Origin: Terriglobia bacterium
GTDB taxonomy: Bacteria > Acidobacteriota > Terriglobia > Bryobacterales > Bryobacteraceae
Assembly: GCA_021325235.1 (NCBI GenBank)
Contig: JAJPHN010000044.1
Span: 234,315-298,314, forward strand
Direction: 5' to 3'
Length of the DNA stretch: 64,000 bases
The stretch's first letter is position 1, and each line of letters opens with the position of its first letter. This document shows positions 16,149 to 27,030 of the stretch, one piece after another. The notes beneath the pieces are model-generated. The model had not been told where the DNA came from. It made no database searches and saw nothing but the letters and a program-made list of their open reading frames with translations. A program made the translations under genes and the position numbers.

Positions 16149-17567
16149 CTACGCACTTTGTAACGTCTGCAGCAAATAAGAGAGCGTGTTGCGTATCGTG
16201 TTAAAAGCCTCGGCGGAAGCCTGATAGGCGTTCTGATATTGCAGCAGCGACGCCGCCTGCGCATTCAGAGAAACGCCGGAGACCTGTGCGCGCGCGTTCT
16301 GAGCCTGCGCCAGCACTTGCGTCTGCGTTGTCTGGCTGCTGGATGCGCTCGATGCCAGGCTGCCCACATTCGATGCGATCGAGCTGTAGAAATCGGTGTA
16401 GCTTTGTCCGTTGATCATGTCGGCCGCGCTGCTCGGATTCTGTAATCCGGCGAGTGCGTCAGCGATTCCGTTTGAAACCGATGGCGGTCCCGGATCCACG
16501 GCCGCAAGCTGCGAGCCGGTAATGCCGGAGACCACGGAAAGGCTTTGTGCGACCGAGGTCGGCGCTCCCGCGGTGTAAGTGAACAGCGGAACGCCGGCTG
16601 CGCCCGAGCTGGTCTGCCCGCTGGTGAGCAGCGTATTCACCCGATCAGCCAGTCCCTGCGCCAGCTGATTGAGGCTGCCTTGCTGGCTGGAACTGCCGAG
16701 CAGCGAGGGGATCACGGTATTCGTGACCTGCAGTAGGCCGCCCAGTTGTCCTGATTGCACTTTCGCGGTTACGTCCTGCCCGTTAGAAAGAATTTGCTGG
16801 ACGGGAGGATTGCTCGCATTCCCGCCGCTCGTATTCTGTGCGGAAATCGCGGTTGCCGTGGTACCGGAAACGAGCGAGACCTGTCCGCCGAGCAGCACAT
16901 TGACTGTCCCATCGCTCTGCGGCTGCGCCGAAATGTTGACCAGGTTCGAGAGACTTTCCAGATTGCTATAAAGCTGGGCCTCGAGCCCGGCATCGTTCTG
17001 ATTTCCGCTTTCGATCTGGCCGTTCAGAGAGGCGATCTGGGAGGATAGCTGGTTGATCTGGCCGACCACGCTCTGCGTCTGCTGCTGCGCCTGGGAATTG
17101 ACCGTCTGCGCGCTGGCCGCTGTGCTGTTGATCGCTTGTGCGACATTCTGGGCGGCGGTAATCACCTGCTGCTGTGCGGTGGCGCCCGAAGGCGACGCAC
17201 TCCAGGCCGAGAAAGCCGAATAGAGCTGGCTGAGCGCAGCCGGTATGCCGCTGGTTCCGCTCACGTTAAAGGCCTGCTGTAAAGACTGCAGGCTGGTCGA
17301 TTGTTGCGTTGCGGAGCCGAGTTGCTCGTTGGCGCTCCAGACGCTGTTTTCGGCAAACAGGCTGCGCGAGCTTTGTATGTTGCCCGCGAGAATGCCGCCG
17401 GAATATCCGTGAGTCGGATCGAACATGGAAGCGTTGATCTGAAGCGTCTGTGTCACATAGCCGGGCGTTTGCGCATTGGCGACGTTGTTTTGCACCGTGG
17501 CCATGACCTGCTCGAGCACGTCCATGGCATTGCCGGCATTTCCTAAAGCTGCAAAGAGAGAAGACAT
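16149..17567 (-). CDS. flgK: Flagellar hook-associated protein FlgK
   Basis: 472 residues, with the N-terminal rod/hook motif (MATVQNNVANAQTPGYVTQTLQINASMFD) and a C-terminal flagellin-like end (VSGVSLNAQAASLLQYQNAYQASAEAFNTIRNTLSYLLQTL). This is the pattern of FlgK/HAP1. It forms the first layer of the hook-filament junction. The family range is roughly 450-650 residues. It follows the FlgN-like gene by 7 bases. Confidence 0.95.
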   Translation of the reverse strand: MSSLFAALGNAGNAMDVLEQVMATVQNNVANAQTPGYVTQTLQINASMFDPTHGYSGGILAGNIQSSRSLFAENSVWSANEQLGSATQQSTSLQSLQQAFNVSGTSGIPAALSQLYSAFSAWSASPSGATAQQQVITAAQNVAQAINSTAASAQTVNSQAQQQTQSVVGQINQLSSQIASLNGQIESGNQNDAGLEAQLYSNLESLSNLVNISAQPQSDGTVNVLLGGQVSLVSGTTATAISAQNTSGGNASNPPVQQILSNGQDVTAKVQSGQLGGLLQVTNTVIPSLLGSSSQQGSLNQLAQGLADRVNTLLTSGQTSSGAAGVPLFTYTAGAPTSVAQSLSVVSGITGSQLAAVDPGPPSVSNGIADALAGLQNPSSAADMINGQSYTDFYSSIASNVGSLASSASSSQTTQTQVLAQAQNARAQVSGVSLNAQAASLLQYQNAYQASAEAFNTIRNTLSYLLQTLQSA

Positions 17568-17574
17568 GGCGCGT

Positions 17575-17931
17575 TTATCCGTCGATGTGAAAGGTGCTCA
17601 GGGCCGATTCCGGCGCACCGTCCAGACCGTAGCCCCCGCCATGCCGGTTATTTTCGAGGAGCGCTCCAAAGTGCAGCGCCCCCGCGGACTCGAGAAGTGT
17701 CTGAGCCTGGCCAGTGCGGGCTGCAAAGAGCTTCAGTTTCTCGGCGAAAGTAATGCGCTCGGCAGGCGAAAGGTTATCGAGCGAGATGCCGGCGAGCAGG
17801 GCCGCGGCTGTTTCGAGCGGCTCCAGATAGTCCGGTCCCGGATCGAGCGCGATCAGGGCTCCGATGGCCCGCTCGAGCTCACAGCCGGCAGAGGATAGGC
17901 GCCTGGATGCTTCCGAATGAGACATGCGCAC
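17575..17931 (-). CDS. flgN: FlgN-like flagellar export chaperone
   Basis: 118 residues, mostly helical (ELERAIGALIALDPGPDYLE, PLETAAALLAGISLDNLSPAERITFAEKLKLF). Sequence similarity is weak, but it lies exactly between flgM and flgK, the usual flgM-flgN-flgK order. FlgN keeps FlgK and FlgL in an export-ready state. The assignment is mainly by position; an alternative start is the ATG at 17925. Confidence 0.65.
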   Translation of the reverse strand: MRMSHSEASRRLSSAGCELERAIGALIALDPGPDYLEPLETAAALLAGISLDNLSPAERITFAEKLKLFAARTGQAQTLLESAGALHFGALLENNRHGGGYGLDGAPESALSTFHIDG

Positions 17932-17936
17932 GCCCC

Positions 17937-18221
17937 TTACTTGAGGCTCTTGATTAGCGCCTGGCTGACGGCCTGCGCATCGAAGCGATACGAACCCGAG
18001 CGCACCTGAGCCGTGAGGCTGGCGATCTTGGCCTGCCGTTCGGTGGATTGCGCATTCTTGGCCGCACTGACGAGATTGCTGGCGCTCGACAGCGTTACGT
18101 TGTCGAACGAGCGGTCATCGGCGCTCGTGCCGGAAACGCGGGAGTTTGAGCCAACTTGCCCGACAGAGCCGAGCCCGTTGCCATTGCCGATGGGGTTTGT
18201 GAGACCGTTGTCAATGCGCAT
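17937..18221 (-). CDS. flgM: Anti-sigma-28 factor FlgM
   Basis: 94 residues with a disordered Gly/Asn/Ser-rich N-terminus and the sigma-28-binding C-terminal helices (STERQAKIASLTAQVRSGSY, RFDAQAVSQALIKSL), the typical FlgM end. It holds FliA inactive until the hook is finished and FlgM is exported. A weak sigma-28-like motif (TAAA, 15 bases, CACGATGA; 18268-18242) precedes it, and sigma-28 control of flgM is known in other bacteria. The -10 match is only 5 of 8. Confidence 0.9.
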   Translation of the reverse strand: MRIDNGLTNPIGNGNGLGSVGQVGSNSRVSGTSADDRSFDNVTLSSASNLVSAAKNAQSTERQAKIASLTAQVRSGSYRFDAQAVSQALIKSLK

Positions 18222-18269
18222 TGTAGAATTCCCTCACTTCCTCATCGTGCATTTTCGACGGAATTTTAC

Positions 18270-18683
18270 TCAAATTTCGTCGCTGCCGTCACTTTTTTCA
18301 CGGCCTAGCTCAAAGACCTTAATGATGAGCTTCACTTCGCCGGGCGCGAGCCTCAACGCCTGCGCGATGCTGGCCGGGGATTCCCCGCGGCGGTGCAGAC
18401 GGATGACCTGACCACGCCGGTTCAGGTTCAGGCTTTCGGCCTGGGCCAGCCATTCGGCATCCTGCTGGCGGCGGGCATCGGAATCGGCCAGCCTGGCCTC
18501 GAGTTCTGCCAAACGAACTTCCAGGCTGGCCAAGCGCGACGTAAACTCTTCTTCTGTAATAGCTTTCCGTGTGAACTGAGAGAAAAAGTTGAATTCCGAA
18601 CGGAGGCGAAAAAGGAACCAGAGCGCCACACTTGCGCCCGCCAAAGCTAGCACTGCCAGTGAAATCTGCAAAAACGAACCCAT
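18270..18683 (-). CDS. Membrane-anchored coiled-coil/HTH protein (SwrB/DUF6115-like)
   Basis: 137 residues: one N-terminal transmembrane helix (residues 5-25, LQISLAVLALAGASVALWFLF), a coiled coil near 45-85 (LASLEVRLAELEARLADSDA), and a C-terminal helix-turn-helix-like segment (GQVIRLHRRGESPASIAQAL, then RLAPGEVKLIIKVFELG). The order TM, coiled coil and 'GEV.LI.K' end is that of SwrB/YlxL (DUF6115) and DUF2802 proteins, which occur near sigD/fliA in other genomes and promote flagellar export-apparatus maturation. Its position after fliA agrees. Exact function here is inference. Confidence 0.65.
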   Translation of the reverse strand: MGSFLQISLAVLALAGASVALWFLFRLRSEFNFFSQFTRKAITEEEFTSRLASLEVRLAELEARLADSDARRQQDAEWLAQAESLNLNRRGQVIRLHRRGESPASIAQALRLAPGEVKLIIKVFELGREKSDGSDEI

Positions 18684-18723
18684 TATTGCTTACACCTTCG
18701 CCACGATGAGAATCGCGGGCTCA

Positions 18724-19470
18724 TTAGTACAGCCCCCGTTCGCTCGGCCATTTGCGCTCCATGAGGGAACGAAGCCGGAGTATTCCCTGCGCCCGCAGCT
18801 GGGATATACGCGTGGTGTGCAGGCTCATGACCTCGGCAATTTCGCGCAGATTCAGCTCTTCTTTGTAATACAAGCTGAGTACCAGGCGCTCATTCTCAGG
18901 CATACGCGACATTCCTTCCGTGATCACCCGCTCCAGTTCCGCCCGCTCCAGCAGCCGGGCCGGGGTTGCGTCCTCGTCATCGCTGAGAAACTGCAAAATG
19001 TCGACATCTTCGCCATCCACGTTTTGCAGGCTGCCGAGCGAAACGGCCCGGAGTTCGAGCATCCATTGCTGGTATTCGGCGAGCGAAATGCCCAGTTCTT
19101 TGGCGATATCTTCTTCCGACGGCGTGCCCTTGAGCTTGCGCTCGGCGGCGGCGATAGCCTGCTGCACCTGCTTCAGGCGTTTCCGCTTGTGGGTTGGAAT
19201 ACCATCCAGGCCGCGAATGCTGTCCAGGATGGCGCCCCGTATCTTGTATTCGGCGTAGGTTTTGAGCGAAGTATTACGGCTGGGATCGAAATTGTCGACG
19301 GCCGCCAGTAGGCCGATTACTCCAGCGGAGATCAGATCGTCCAGTTCAACGCTCGGCGGCAGTTTTTCGTGAATGCGCTGGGCAATCCAGTTCACCTGTG
19401 GCAGGTGTTCGAGGATGAGCGCGTCTCGTTCTTCTTTGGTTCGTTCCACGGGTTCGTAAATCGCGTACAT
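18724..19470 (-). CDS. fliA: Flagellar sigma factor 28 (FliA)
   Basis: 248 residues with sigma-70 regions 2 (LPPSVELDDLISAGVIGLLAAVDNFDPSRN, YKIRGAILDSIRGLDGIP), 3 (KLKGTPSEEDIAKELGISLAEYQQW) and 4 (LPENERLVLSLYYKEELNLREIAEVMSLHTTRISQLRAQ pattern, here MPENERL). The LDGIP segment after region 2.4 is typical for FliA/WhiG. It drives late flagellar genes such as fliC and is controlled by FlgM in the same transcript. It lies 18 bases after flhF; flhG, which usually sits between, is absent. Confidence 0.96.
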   Translation of the reverse strand: MYAIYEPVERTKEERDALILEHLPQVNWIAQRIHEKLPPSVELDDLISAGVIGLLAAVDNFDPSRNTSLKTYAEYKIRGAILDSIRGLDGIPTHKRKRLKQVQQAIAAAERKLKGTPSEEDIAKELGISLAEYQQWMLELRAVSLGSLQNVDGEDVDILQFLSDDEDATPARLLERAELERVITEGMSRMPENERLVLSLYYKEELNLREIAEVMSLHTTRISQLRAQGILRLRSLMERKWPSERGLY

Positions 19471-19488
19471 GGGAGTGCTCGATGCGCG

Positions 19489-20619
19489 TCAGGCAGCCAT
19501 CGAAGAAGCGGCTCGCTCGCGCGGAATCAGTTCGGTGAGCAGAGCAGCTTTGTCAGCCTCCTTGAGATCCTCCGGTACCTGCTGGCCGGTTCCGAAGAAC
19601 GACAGGGGCAGTCCGGTTTTAATAGCCAATTCGATCGGCGTGGCCGGCCCGGAGGCGGCGTCCATGTGGGTCAGCAGCAGACGGGTCGGATGAAAAATGG
19701 CGAAGCGCTGTGAAATGCGCAGGGCGGTATCGAGCCGCGTGTAACCCGGCAGAACCAGGTGGATTTCGACCGGCAGATGCCGTGCAGCGAGCGCCAATTG
19801 CCGTAAGTCGGCCTCATCGGCGGCGGCGAAGCCGGGTGTGTCGATCAGCGTGAGCCCCGAAAGAGTCCGGTTGAGAATTGCAGTCTGGAGCGCGGATGGA
19901 CTATCCAGCGGCTCGAGGCTGGTGCCCAGAATGCGGGCGTAACGTTGAAGCTGATCGCAGCCGCCGATGCGCAGCGTGTCGAGCGAGAGCAAATGGATGG
20001 GCCGGTGTGCTCTGACCCCGTAATGCAAGGCGAGCTTGACCAGCGAACTGGTCTTTCCAGCACCCGGCGGTCCAACGAGCATGACGGCTTGTGCACTGGC
20101 ACCCTCTTCGCCAAGCCTGGGTTCGACTGAAAAGCGTCCCGAAATTTCCTGTTCGACGGCGGCGCGCAGCAATTCGCGATTGAATACGTCGTTGCGTTCG
20201 GCCGGGATATGGCGGGCGGCGCTTTCGGTCACCTCGCGCGCCAGCTCTTCGCTGAAACCGGCTGATACGAGGCGATCGAAGACGCGCGCCAGTTCCGGCG
20301 TAAACTGCTCGGCCACTCGCGCGCTTTGCGAACGGCTGACGGAGTAGGCAAACGATTCCATCTGTTTGCGCAGCTCGGCCAGCTCGCGCAGAACGATATC
20401 GCTTGTAACGGGTGTTTCCGCCTGTTTCGGAACCTCGGCCTTTGCTTCGGCGGGCGCGGCGCTGCCATCGACGCCGAAAACGACTTCGTACGATCCGAGA
20501 TCGCGCAGATCCGCACTCGTCTGGCGCGAGCTGACGAGCATGGCATCCGGTCCGAGATCGTTGCGCGCCTGATCGATGGCCTGTTGCAGAGAATCGGCGA
20601 AGTAGGATTTCAGTCTCAT
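19489..20619 (-). CDS. flhF: Flagellar biosynthesis GTPase FlhF
   Basis: 376 residues with an N-terminal B domain (MRLKSYFADSLQQAIDQARNDLGPDAMLVSSRQT), an N-domain-like helical part, and an SRP-type GTPase domain: G1 GPPGAGKT (183-190), the DTLRIGGCDQLQRYA stretch, G3 LIDTPGF. The G4 box reads THMDAA where SRP GTPases have TKLDE, a clear departure at the guanine-specificity motif. FlhF places the flagellum at the pole. It overlaps flhA by one base. Its usual ATPase regulator FlhG is not encoded nearby. Confidence 0.93.
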   Translation of the reverse strand: MRLKSYFADSLQQAIDQARNDLGPDAMLVSSRQTSADLRDLGSYEVVFGVDGSAAPAEAKAEVPKQAETPVTSDIVLRELAELRKQMESFAYSVSRSQSARVAEQFTPELARVFDRLVSAGFSEELAREVTESAARHIPAERNDVFNRELLRAAVEQEISGRFSVEPRLGEEGASAQAVMLVGPPGAGKTSSLVKLALHYGVRAHRPIHLLSLDTLRIGGCDQLQRYARILGTSLEPLDSPSALQTAILNRTLSGLTLIDTPGFAAADEADLRQLALAARHLPVEIHLVLPGYTRLDTALRISQRFAIFHPTRLLLTHMDAASGPATPIELAIKTGLPLSFFGTGQQVPEDLKEADKAALLTELIPRERAASSMAA

Positions 20620-22712
20620 CAGATGACCCCCAGAGATAGGATTTTGACCCCGCTCGGAACCTCGTTATGCGAGAGCGGGAAGACGTTGGGCAGCGGCGCT
20701 TCGAGCATCTGCCGCAGGAAGAAGCGGGCGCCGGCGGCGGTCAGGATGACGGTCGGCGTTTCACGTTTGCCGAGCTTGCGTTCAATGCGGTTAACGATGT
20801 CGCGCACCGACTGCGGCGAAAGCACAAGAACGCTGTTTTGGTCCGTGTGCTGCGCGGCCGATTCAATCTGCTGTTCGAGCGCCGGATCGAGGAAGAAGGC
20901 GGGTAGCTCGGCTTTTTGATTGAGATACGGCTTGGCCACGGTGCGCCGGATCGCCTGGCGGGCAAATTCGGTCAGCAGCACGGGGTTCTTGCTGGTCATC
21001 GCGGCTTCGCTCAGCGATTCTAGGATCGAAACGCCGTCGCGAATCGAGACGCGCTCGCGCAGCAGATTCTGCAAGACCTTCTGGATGGTCGAGAGCGGGA
21101 GCAGTTTCGGAACGAGATCTTCGATCAGCTTGGCGTTTTCCTGCCCGACGCGATCGCAGAAGGTTTTGGCGTCCTGGCGTGAAAAAAGCTCGCTCATGTA
21201 CTGCTTGTTCAGCTCGGCGAAATGCGTGCCAATGACGTTTACGGCGTCGACGATGGTGTATCCGGCGGCGCGTGCGGCATCGACGCGGTCAGCCGGAACC
21301 CAGAGCGCCGGGAGTCCGAAAGCAGGCTCGCGTGTTGCGGTGCCAGCGAAATCTTTCTTGGCAGTGGCGGTCGGGACAGCGAGCTCATTGCCGGGCATCA
21401 GCTCGTAGCGGCCGATTTCGCTGCCTTTTAATAAGACGACATATTCACGGGCGCGCAGTGACAGATTGTCGGTGACGCGAACCGGCGGTAGGAGAAATCC
21501 GAGATTTGTAACAAACTGGCGGCGAATACCGGCGATGCGTTTCAGCAGCGGCGAAGCTTTGCCGCCGGCCACCAGTCCGGCCAGACCGAGTCCGACTTCG
21601 ATTGCGATGGGTTCGACACGCAGCAGCGTCTCGAGTTCTTCCTTGGGCGAAGCGGCGGGCGCGGCAATTTCCTTCTTCGCGCCATCGAGCAACGACTTTT
21701 TGCGCTTCATCCAGCCCGCCGTTCCAATGCCGCCCCCGAGCAGCAGGAACGGAATTGTGGGCAGGCCGGGGAATGCCGCCAAAACGACCATCACGCCGCT
21801 CGCAAGAAGAAGAGGCTGATAATTGCTGAAAAGCTGCTTCTGAAACTCTTCGCCGACTTTGTTTTCCGAAGTCGCGCGGGTGACGATCAGACCGCCCGAA
21901 ACCGAGATCATCAGCGCCGGAATGACGGTGACCAGGCCGTCGCCGATCGTTAGGACCGTATAGGTCTGCAGCGCGCGTTTGAGCTCCATGCCGTGCTGGA
22001 GCACGCCGATCAGGAATCCGGCGACGATGTTGATGGCAGTAATGAGAATGCTGGCTACGGCGTCGCGCTGGGTGAAACGCGAGGCGCCGTCCATGGCCCC
22101 GTAGAATTCGGTTTCGGCAGCGAGCGCTTTCCGCCGGCGCCGGGCTTCCGCTTCATCGATCAGGCCGGCATTCATTTCGGCGTCGATCGACATCTGCTTG
22201 CCGGGCATGGCGTCGAGCGTGAAGCGTGCCGAAACTTCCGAGATGCGCACCGCGCCGTGGTTGATGACGACGTACTGAATGGCGATCAGGATCAGGAAAA
22301 TGACGCAGCCGATGACGTAATTGCCGCCGACCACGAAGTTACCGAAGGCTTCGATGACGTGGCCCGCGGCAGCCGTTCCGCCGTTGCCGTTGAGCAGAAT
22401 CAGGCGCGCCGAGCTGACGTTCAGCGCCAGCCGGAAGAGCGTCAACAGAAGCAATGTTGTGGGAAAGACGCTGAAATCGACCGGCTTGATGATGTACATC
22501 GTGACCATAAGGACAACGACGGACATGGCGATATCGAGCACGATGAGAATGTCGAGCAGAAACGGGGGCATCGGGGTGATCAGCGCGATCACAATCGCCA
22601 AGACCGCGATCGGGATACCGATTTCGCCCGGTTTTATGCCCGCCAGGAACCGCAAGCCACCGCCGCTGCGGCCGCCCTGAGGCTTAGGAATAGCTGGGGA
22701 TTGAGCAGACAT
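20619..22712 (-). CDS. flhA: Flagellar export gate protein FlhA
   Basis: 697 residues with eight predicted transmembrane helices in the first half, the FHIPEP-family signature region (FTLDAMPGKQMSIDAEMNAGLIDEAEARRRR, near 165-195) and a soluble C-terminal domain (from about 360) that binds FliI/FliJ and chaperone complexes. FlhA is the proton-driven core of the export gate. It is the first gene of the flhA-flhF-fliA series; the 219-base upstream gap to the histidine kinase gene should hold its promoter, though I see no convincing box. Confidence 0.97.
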   Translation of the reverse strand: MSAQSPAIPKPQGGRSGGGLRFLAGIKPGEIGIPIAVLAIVIALITPMPPFLLDILIVLDIAMSVVVLMVTMYIIKPVDFSVFPTTLLLLTLFRLALNVSSARLILLNGNGGTAAAGHVIEAFGNFVVGGNYVIGCVIFLILIAIQYVVINHGAVRISEVSARFTLDAMPGKQMSIDAEMNAGLIDEAEARRRRKALAAETEFYGAMDGASRFTQRDAVASILITAINIVAGFLIGVLQHGMELKRALQTYTVLTIGDGLVTVIPALMISVSGGLIVTRATSENKVGEEFQKQLFSNYQPLLLASGVMVVLAAFPGLPTIPFLLLGGGIGTAGWMKRKKSLLDGAKKEIAAPAASPKEELETLLRVEPIAIEVGLGLAGLVAGGKASPLLKRIAGIRRQFVTNLGFLLPPVRVTDNLSLRAREYVVLLKGSEIGRYELMPGNELAVPTATAKKDFAGTATREPAFGLPALWVPADRVDAARAAGYTIVDAVNVIGTHFAELNKQYMSELFSRQDAKTFCDRVGQENAKLIEDLVPKLLPLSTIQKVLQNLLRERVSIRDGVSILESLSEAAMTSKNPVLLTEFARQAIRRTVAKPYLNQKAELPAFFLDPALEQQIESAAQHTDQNSVLVLSPQSVRDIVNRIERKLGKRETPTVILTAAGARFFLRQMLEAPLPNVFPLSHNEVPSGVKILSLGVI

Positions 22713-22931
22713 GCTTAGTTGGCGCCCTCACCTCGCTGAGAGCGGCAGGCTGGCTCAGGCTTGCTTGACGAAAGGGCAGAAACGGTCACGCGCGGCATCA
22801 CACCGATACTGCGGGAGTTGGGAACCACAGCCTAGTAGTGGCGGGCCGGGGCAGGAAATCTCTGGAGGCGAGAAAGACTCTAGTTCTGGCGGCGATTGTC
22901 GATAAGACGGACCACGGGGACCGTCGCGGGC

Positions 22932-24884
<1,953 letters not shown>

Positions 24885-25033
24885 GTTTCAGCTTTTGGGG
24901 TAGGCCCTTTTCTGCTTATCGGGGATTTTCCCCCATAATACAGACGATTACTGAAAAAATCACGAAGACGCCTCAATCCGAGGACGTAAGCGGCGTGCGG
25001 GAGGTGTACGGGAACGTGCCCGCGGTGCTGTTT

Positions 25034-25414
25034 TCAGATCGCCGCTTCGGCTGACGCCAGCAATTCGCGAAGAGTGTCAAAAAATATTGAGCGCGCCACC
25101 ACACGCTCGCAGCCGTGCTCGACAGCTTCGCGGCGCAGATCGGTTTGTACATGCGAAACGTAGCCCAGAAGCGGGATGGGGCGGGTCTGCTCGCCGGCTT
25201 TCAATTTGCCGATCAGGTCGAGCGGTTCCGCGATGCTGTTATTCAGATCGAGGATGATGAGAACAGGACATTCCTGCGCCAGTGCCAGCGCCTCAGTCTG
25301 CGATTTTGCAATACGCACTGTATGGCCGGTCCGTTTTGCGGCGTCGAGAATGCGCGCCTGGAACATGAGATCGTTCAGGACGGCGACTACGGTCTTGGTT
25401 GCTTCGGGGGGCAT
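25034..25414 (-). CDS. Degenerate response-regulator receiver protein
   Basis: About 126 residues from the ATG at 25414 with a receiver-like fold: a first strand VVAVLNDLMFQARI, the acceptor-position strand PVLIILDLNN, and later the strands RPIPLLGYVSH and GCERVVARSIFFDTL. The conserved Lys is replaced by Arg (VVARS), and the acid pair near the first strand is reduced to one Asp, so it may not work as a normal phospho-switch. It is a stand-alone receiver without output domain. The ATG at 25414 avoids the overlap with the HxlR gene that an upstream start at 25501 would cause. Confidence 0.7.
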   Translation of the reverse strand: MPPEATKTVVAVLNDLMFQARILDAAKRTGHTVRIAKSQTEALALAQECPVLIILDLNNSIAEPLDLIGKLKAGEQTRPIPLLGYVSHVQTDLRREAVEHGCERVVARSIFFDTLRELLASAEAAI

Positions 25415-25424
25415 TCGCTTCACT

Positions 25425-25802
25425 CTACGTTTCCGAACTGGAACTGCTAGCGACCGGGACTGAAGCGTTTGGCCGGCGCGGCAAAGTGGGTACGATTCCA
25501 AGGTTCCTTGTGCCCCAAGCGCACATCGCCTCCATCACGGGTACGAGTTCAGCGCCCGCCGTAGTCAAGCTGTAGGTAACCTCCGGCGGGACCGTGCCGG
25601 TTCTGGCCCGCGAAATGACGCCGTCGCGCTCCAAATCGCGCAGTTGCGCGCTCAGCACTTTCTCGCTAATACCCGGCAACAGCTTTCGAAGCCGCGCGAA
25701 GCGGCAGGGCACGAAGGAAAGGTGCCACAGGATCAACACTTTCCATTTCCCGGACATAACGTTCGCGGTCGCTTTGACCGGGCATCCGAAGTGCGGTTTC
25801 AC
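25425..25802 (-). CDS. HxlR-family transcriptional regulator
   Basis: 125 residues with the HxlR winged-helix pattern: CPVKATANVMSGKWKVLILWHLSFVPCRFARLRKLLPGISEKVL and LRDLERDGVISRARTGTVPPEVTYSLTTAG, including the single N-terminal Cys of the family. HxlR proteins usually control a divergent neighbour in response to redox or electrophile stress. Here the divergent genes are a SnoaL-like and an NmrA-like gene, 92 bases away. The last 20 residues are a Ser-rich tail. Confidence 0.93.
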   Translation of the reverse strand: MKPHFGCPVKATANVMSGKWKVLILWHLSFVPCRFARLRKLLPGISEKVLSAQLRDLERDGVISRARTGTVPPEVTYSLTTAGAELVPVMEAMCAWGTRNLGIVPTLPRRPNASVPVASSSSSET

Positions 25803-25894
25803 AAGCGTTTGCGGATTCCTCTGGATCAGCTTACAAAATTGTGCGTACTTCCGAATCCGGCCGGTTGATGTTACTTTCGAACTCGGGGCTCCCT

Positions 25895-26314
25895 ATGCCG
25901 ACTGATCTGTCGCCTACCGAAATGAAGAAATTTGTCCGCGAGCACTTTGAGGAATTTGTAAATCGGAGGAATGCGGCGGTGATTCGAAAGAACATGACCG
26001 CGGAGTTCTATGATCACGATGGACCGGGTGGACAGCCTACCGGGGTAGCCGGCGATGAGCACATGATGCTGCTGATGTACGAGCGAATGCCGGATCTCCG
26101 GATTTCGATCGAGGACATGTTGGCTGAGGGAGATCGCGTGGTCTGCCGGAACATATGGCGCTGGACGGATGCGACGTCCGGCCGGACGATGCAGTTTCAG
26201 GGATTCGTCCTTTGGCGTTTTGAAGGCAACCGGATTGCTGAGCGATGGGCAACGGTGACCGCCCCGGCGGAATCGACTTCGTGGACAGCGGTAGAAGAGA
26301 AGGCGGGACAATGA
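25895..26314 (+). CDS. SnoaL-like/NTF2-fold ester cyclase-type protein
   Basis: 139 residues from the ATG at 25895 (MPTDLSPTEMKKFVREHFEEFVNRRN). The pattern EFYDHDG ... MPDLRISIEDMLAEGDRVVCRNIWRWTD ... FQGFVLWRFEGNRIAERWATV is that of SnoaL-like NTF2-fold proteins. The substrate is unknown. In-frame starts at 25841 or 25868 would add 18 or 9 residues without family support. Its stop overlaps the ATG of the NmrA-like gene (ATGA), so the two form an operon, presumably under the divergent HxlR regulator. Confidence 0.85.
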   Translation: MPTDLSPTEMKKFVREHFEEFVNRRNAAVIRKNMTAEFYDHDGPGGQPTGVAGDEHMMLLMYERMPDLRISIEDMLAEGDRVVCRNIWRWTDATSGRTMQFQGFVLWRFEGNRIAERWATVTAPAESTSWTAVEEKAGQ

Positions 26315-26940
26315 AAGTCGTCCTGGTAGGTGCAACCGGAAGAGCGGGAAGCCGTATACTGCAGGAACTGCTGGCGCGCGGACATCAGGTCACGGCCGTT
26401 GTGCGCGATTCCGCCAAAGCACAGCTGGATAAGCGGGCGAAGACCGCTGTTTCGGACCTATCGAATACGGCGCAGCTTGCCGAAATCACGCGGGGTGCCG
26501 ATGCGGTGATCAGTGCCTACGCTCCACCGCCGGACAATACCGACGAGCTGATCGGAGTGACCAGGCGCCTGATCGATGCCGTCGCGGCGAGTGGCGCGCA
26601 GCGGCTCATGGTGGTGGGCGGCGCAGGCGCGCTGGAAGTCGCCCCGGGAGTTTCGCTGATCGATTCGGGAAAGCTGCCGCCCGAGTGGCTGCCGATTGCC
26701 AAATCGCACGCCAAGGCGCTTGACGTGCTGCGCTCGTCGAATATCGACTGGACGTATCTTGCTCCTGCGGCTTTCTTCGAACCAGGCGAGCGTACCGGCA
26801 AGTTCCGGCTTGGCAAGGACAACCTGATTGCCAACGATAAGGGCGAGAGCCGTATCTCGATGGAAGACTACGCGATTGCGCTGGTCGACGAGCTCGAAAA
26901 TCCGCAACATAGCAAGCAGCGCTTTTCGGTCGGCTACTAG
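26311..26940 (+). CDS. NAD(P)H-binding NmrA/SDR-like protein
   Basis: 209 residues starting MKVVLVGATGRAGSRILQEL, a dinucleotide-binding GxxGxxG-type loop (GATGRAG). It continues with ADAVISAYAPP, RLMVVGGAGAL and the late motif SNIDWTYLAPAAFFEPGERTGKFRLG, as in atypical short-chain dehydrogenases of the NmrA/YwnB group. These often act as redox sensors or quinone reductases. It is coupled by a 4-base overlap to the SnoaL-like gene. An upstream in-frame start at 26245 is less likely. Confidence 0.88.
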   Translation: MKVVLVGATGRAGSRILQELLARGHQVTAVVRDSAKAQLDKRAKTAVSDLSNTAQLAEITRGADAVISAYAPPPDNTDELIGVTRRLIDAVAASGAQRLMVVGGAGALEVAPGVSLIDSGKLPPEWLPIAKSHAKALDVLRSSNIDWTYLAPAAFFEPGERTGKFRLGKDNLIANDKGESRISMEDYAIALVDELENPQHSKQRFSVGY

Positions 26941-27030
26941 CGAAACCGGTTTCCGAGTCCGTTACGATCGCCGCCTGACCGGAATTCGCTTTCCCCGTCA
27001 CTTCTCGACGCGGATATCATCAAAGTGATC

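Noticed and set aside
24921..24933. GGGGATTTTCCCC palindrome and CCCGATAA (minus strand) upstream of the hybrid histidine kinase as operator or sigma-28 promoter
   Set aside because: The arms are only five bases, and no TAAA-like -35 lies 14-15 bases upstream, so neither use is supported.
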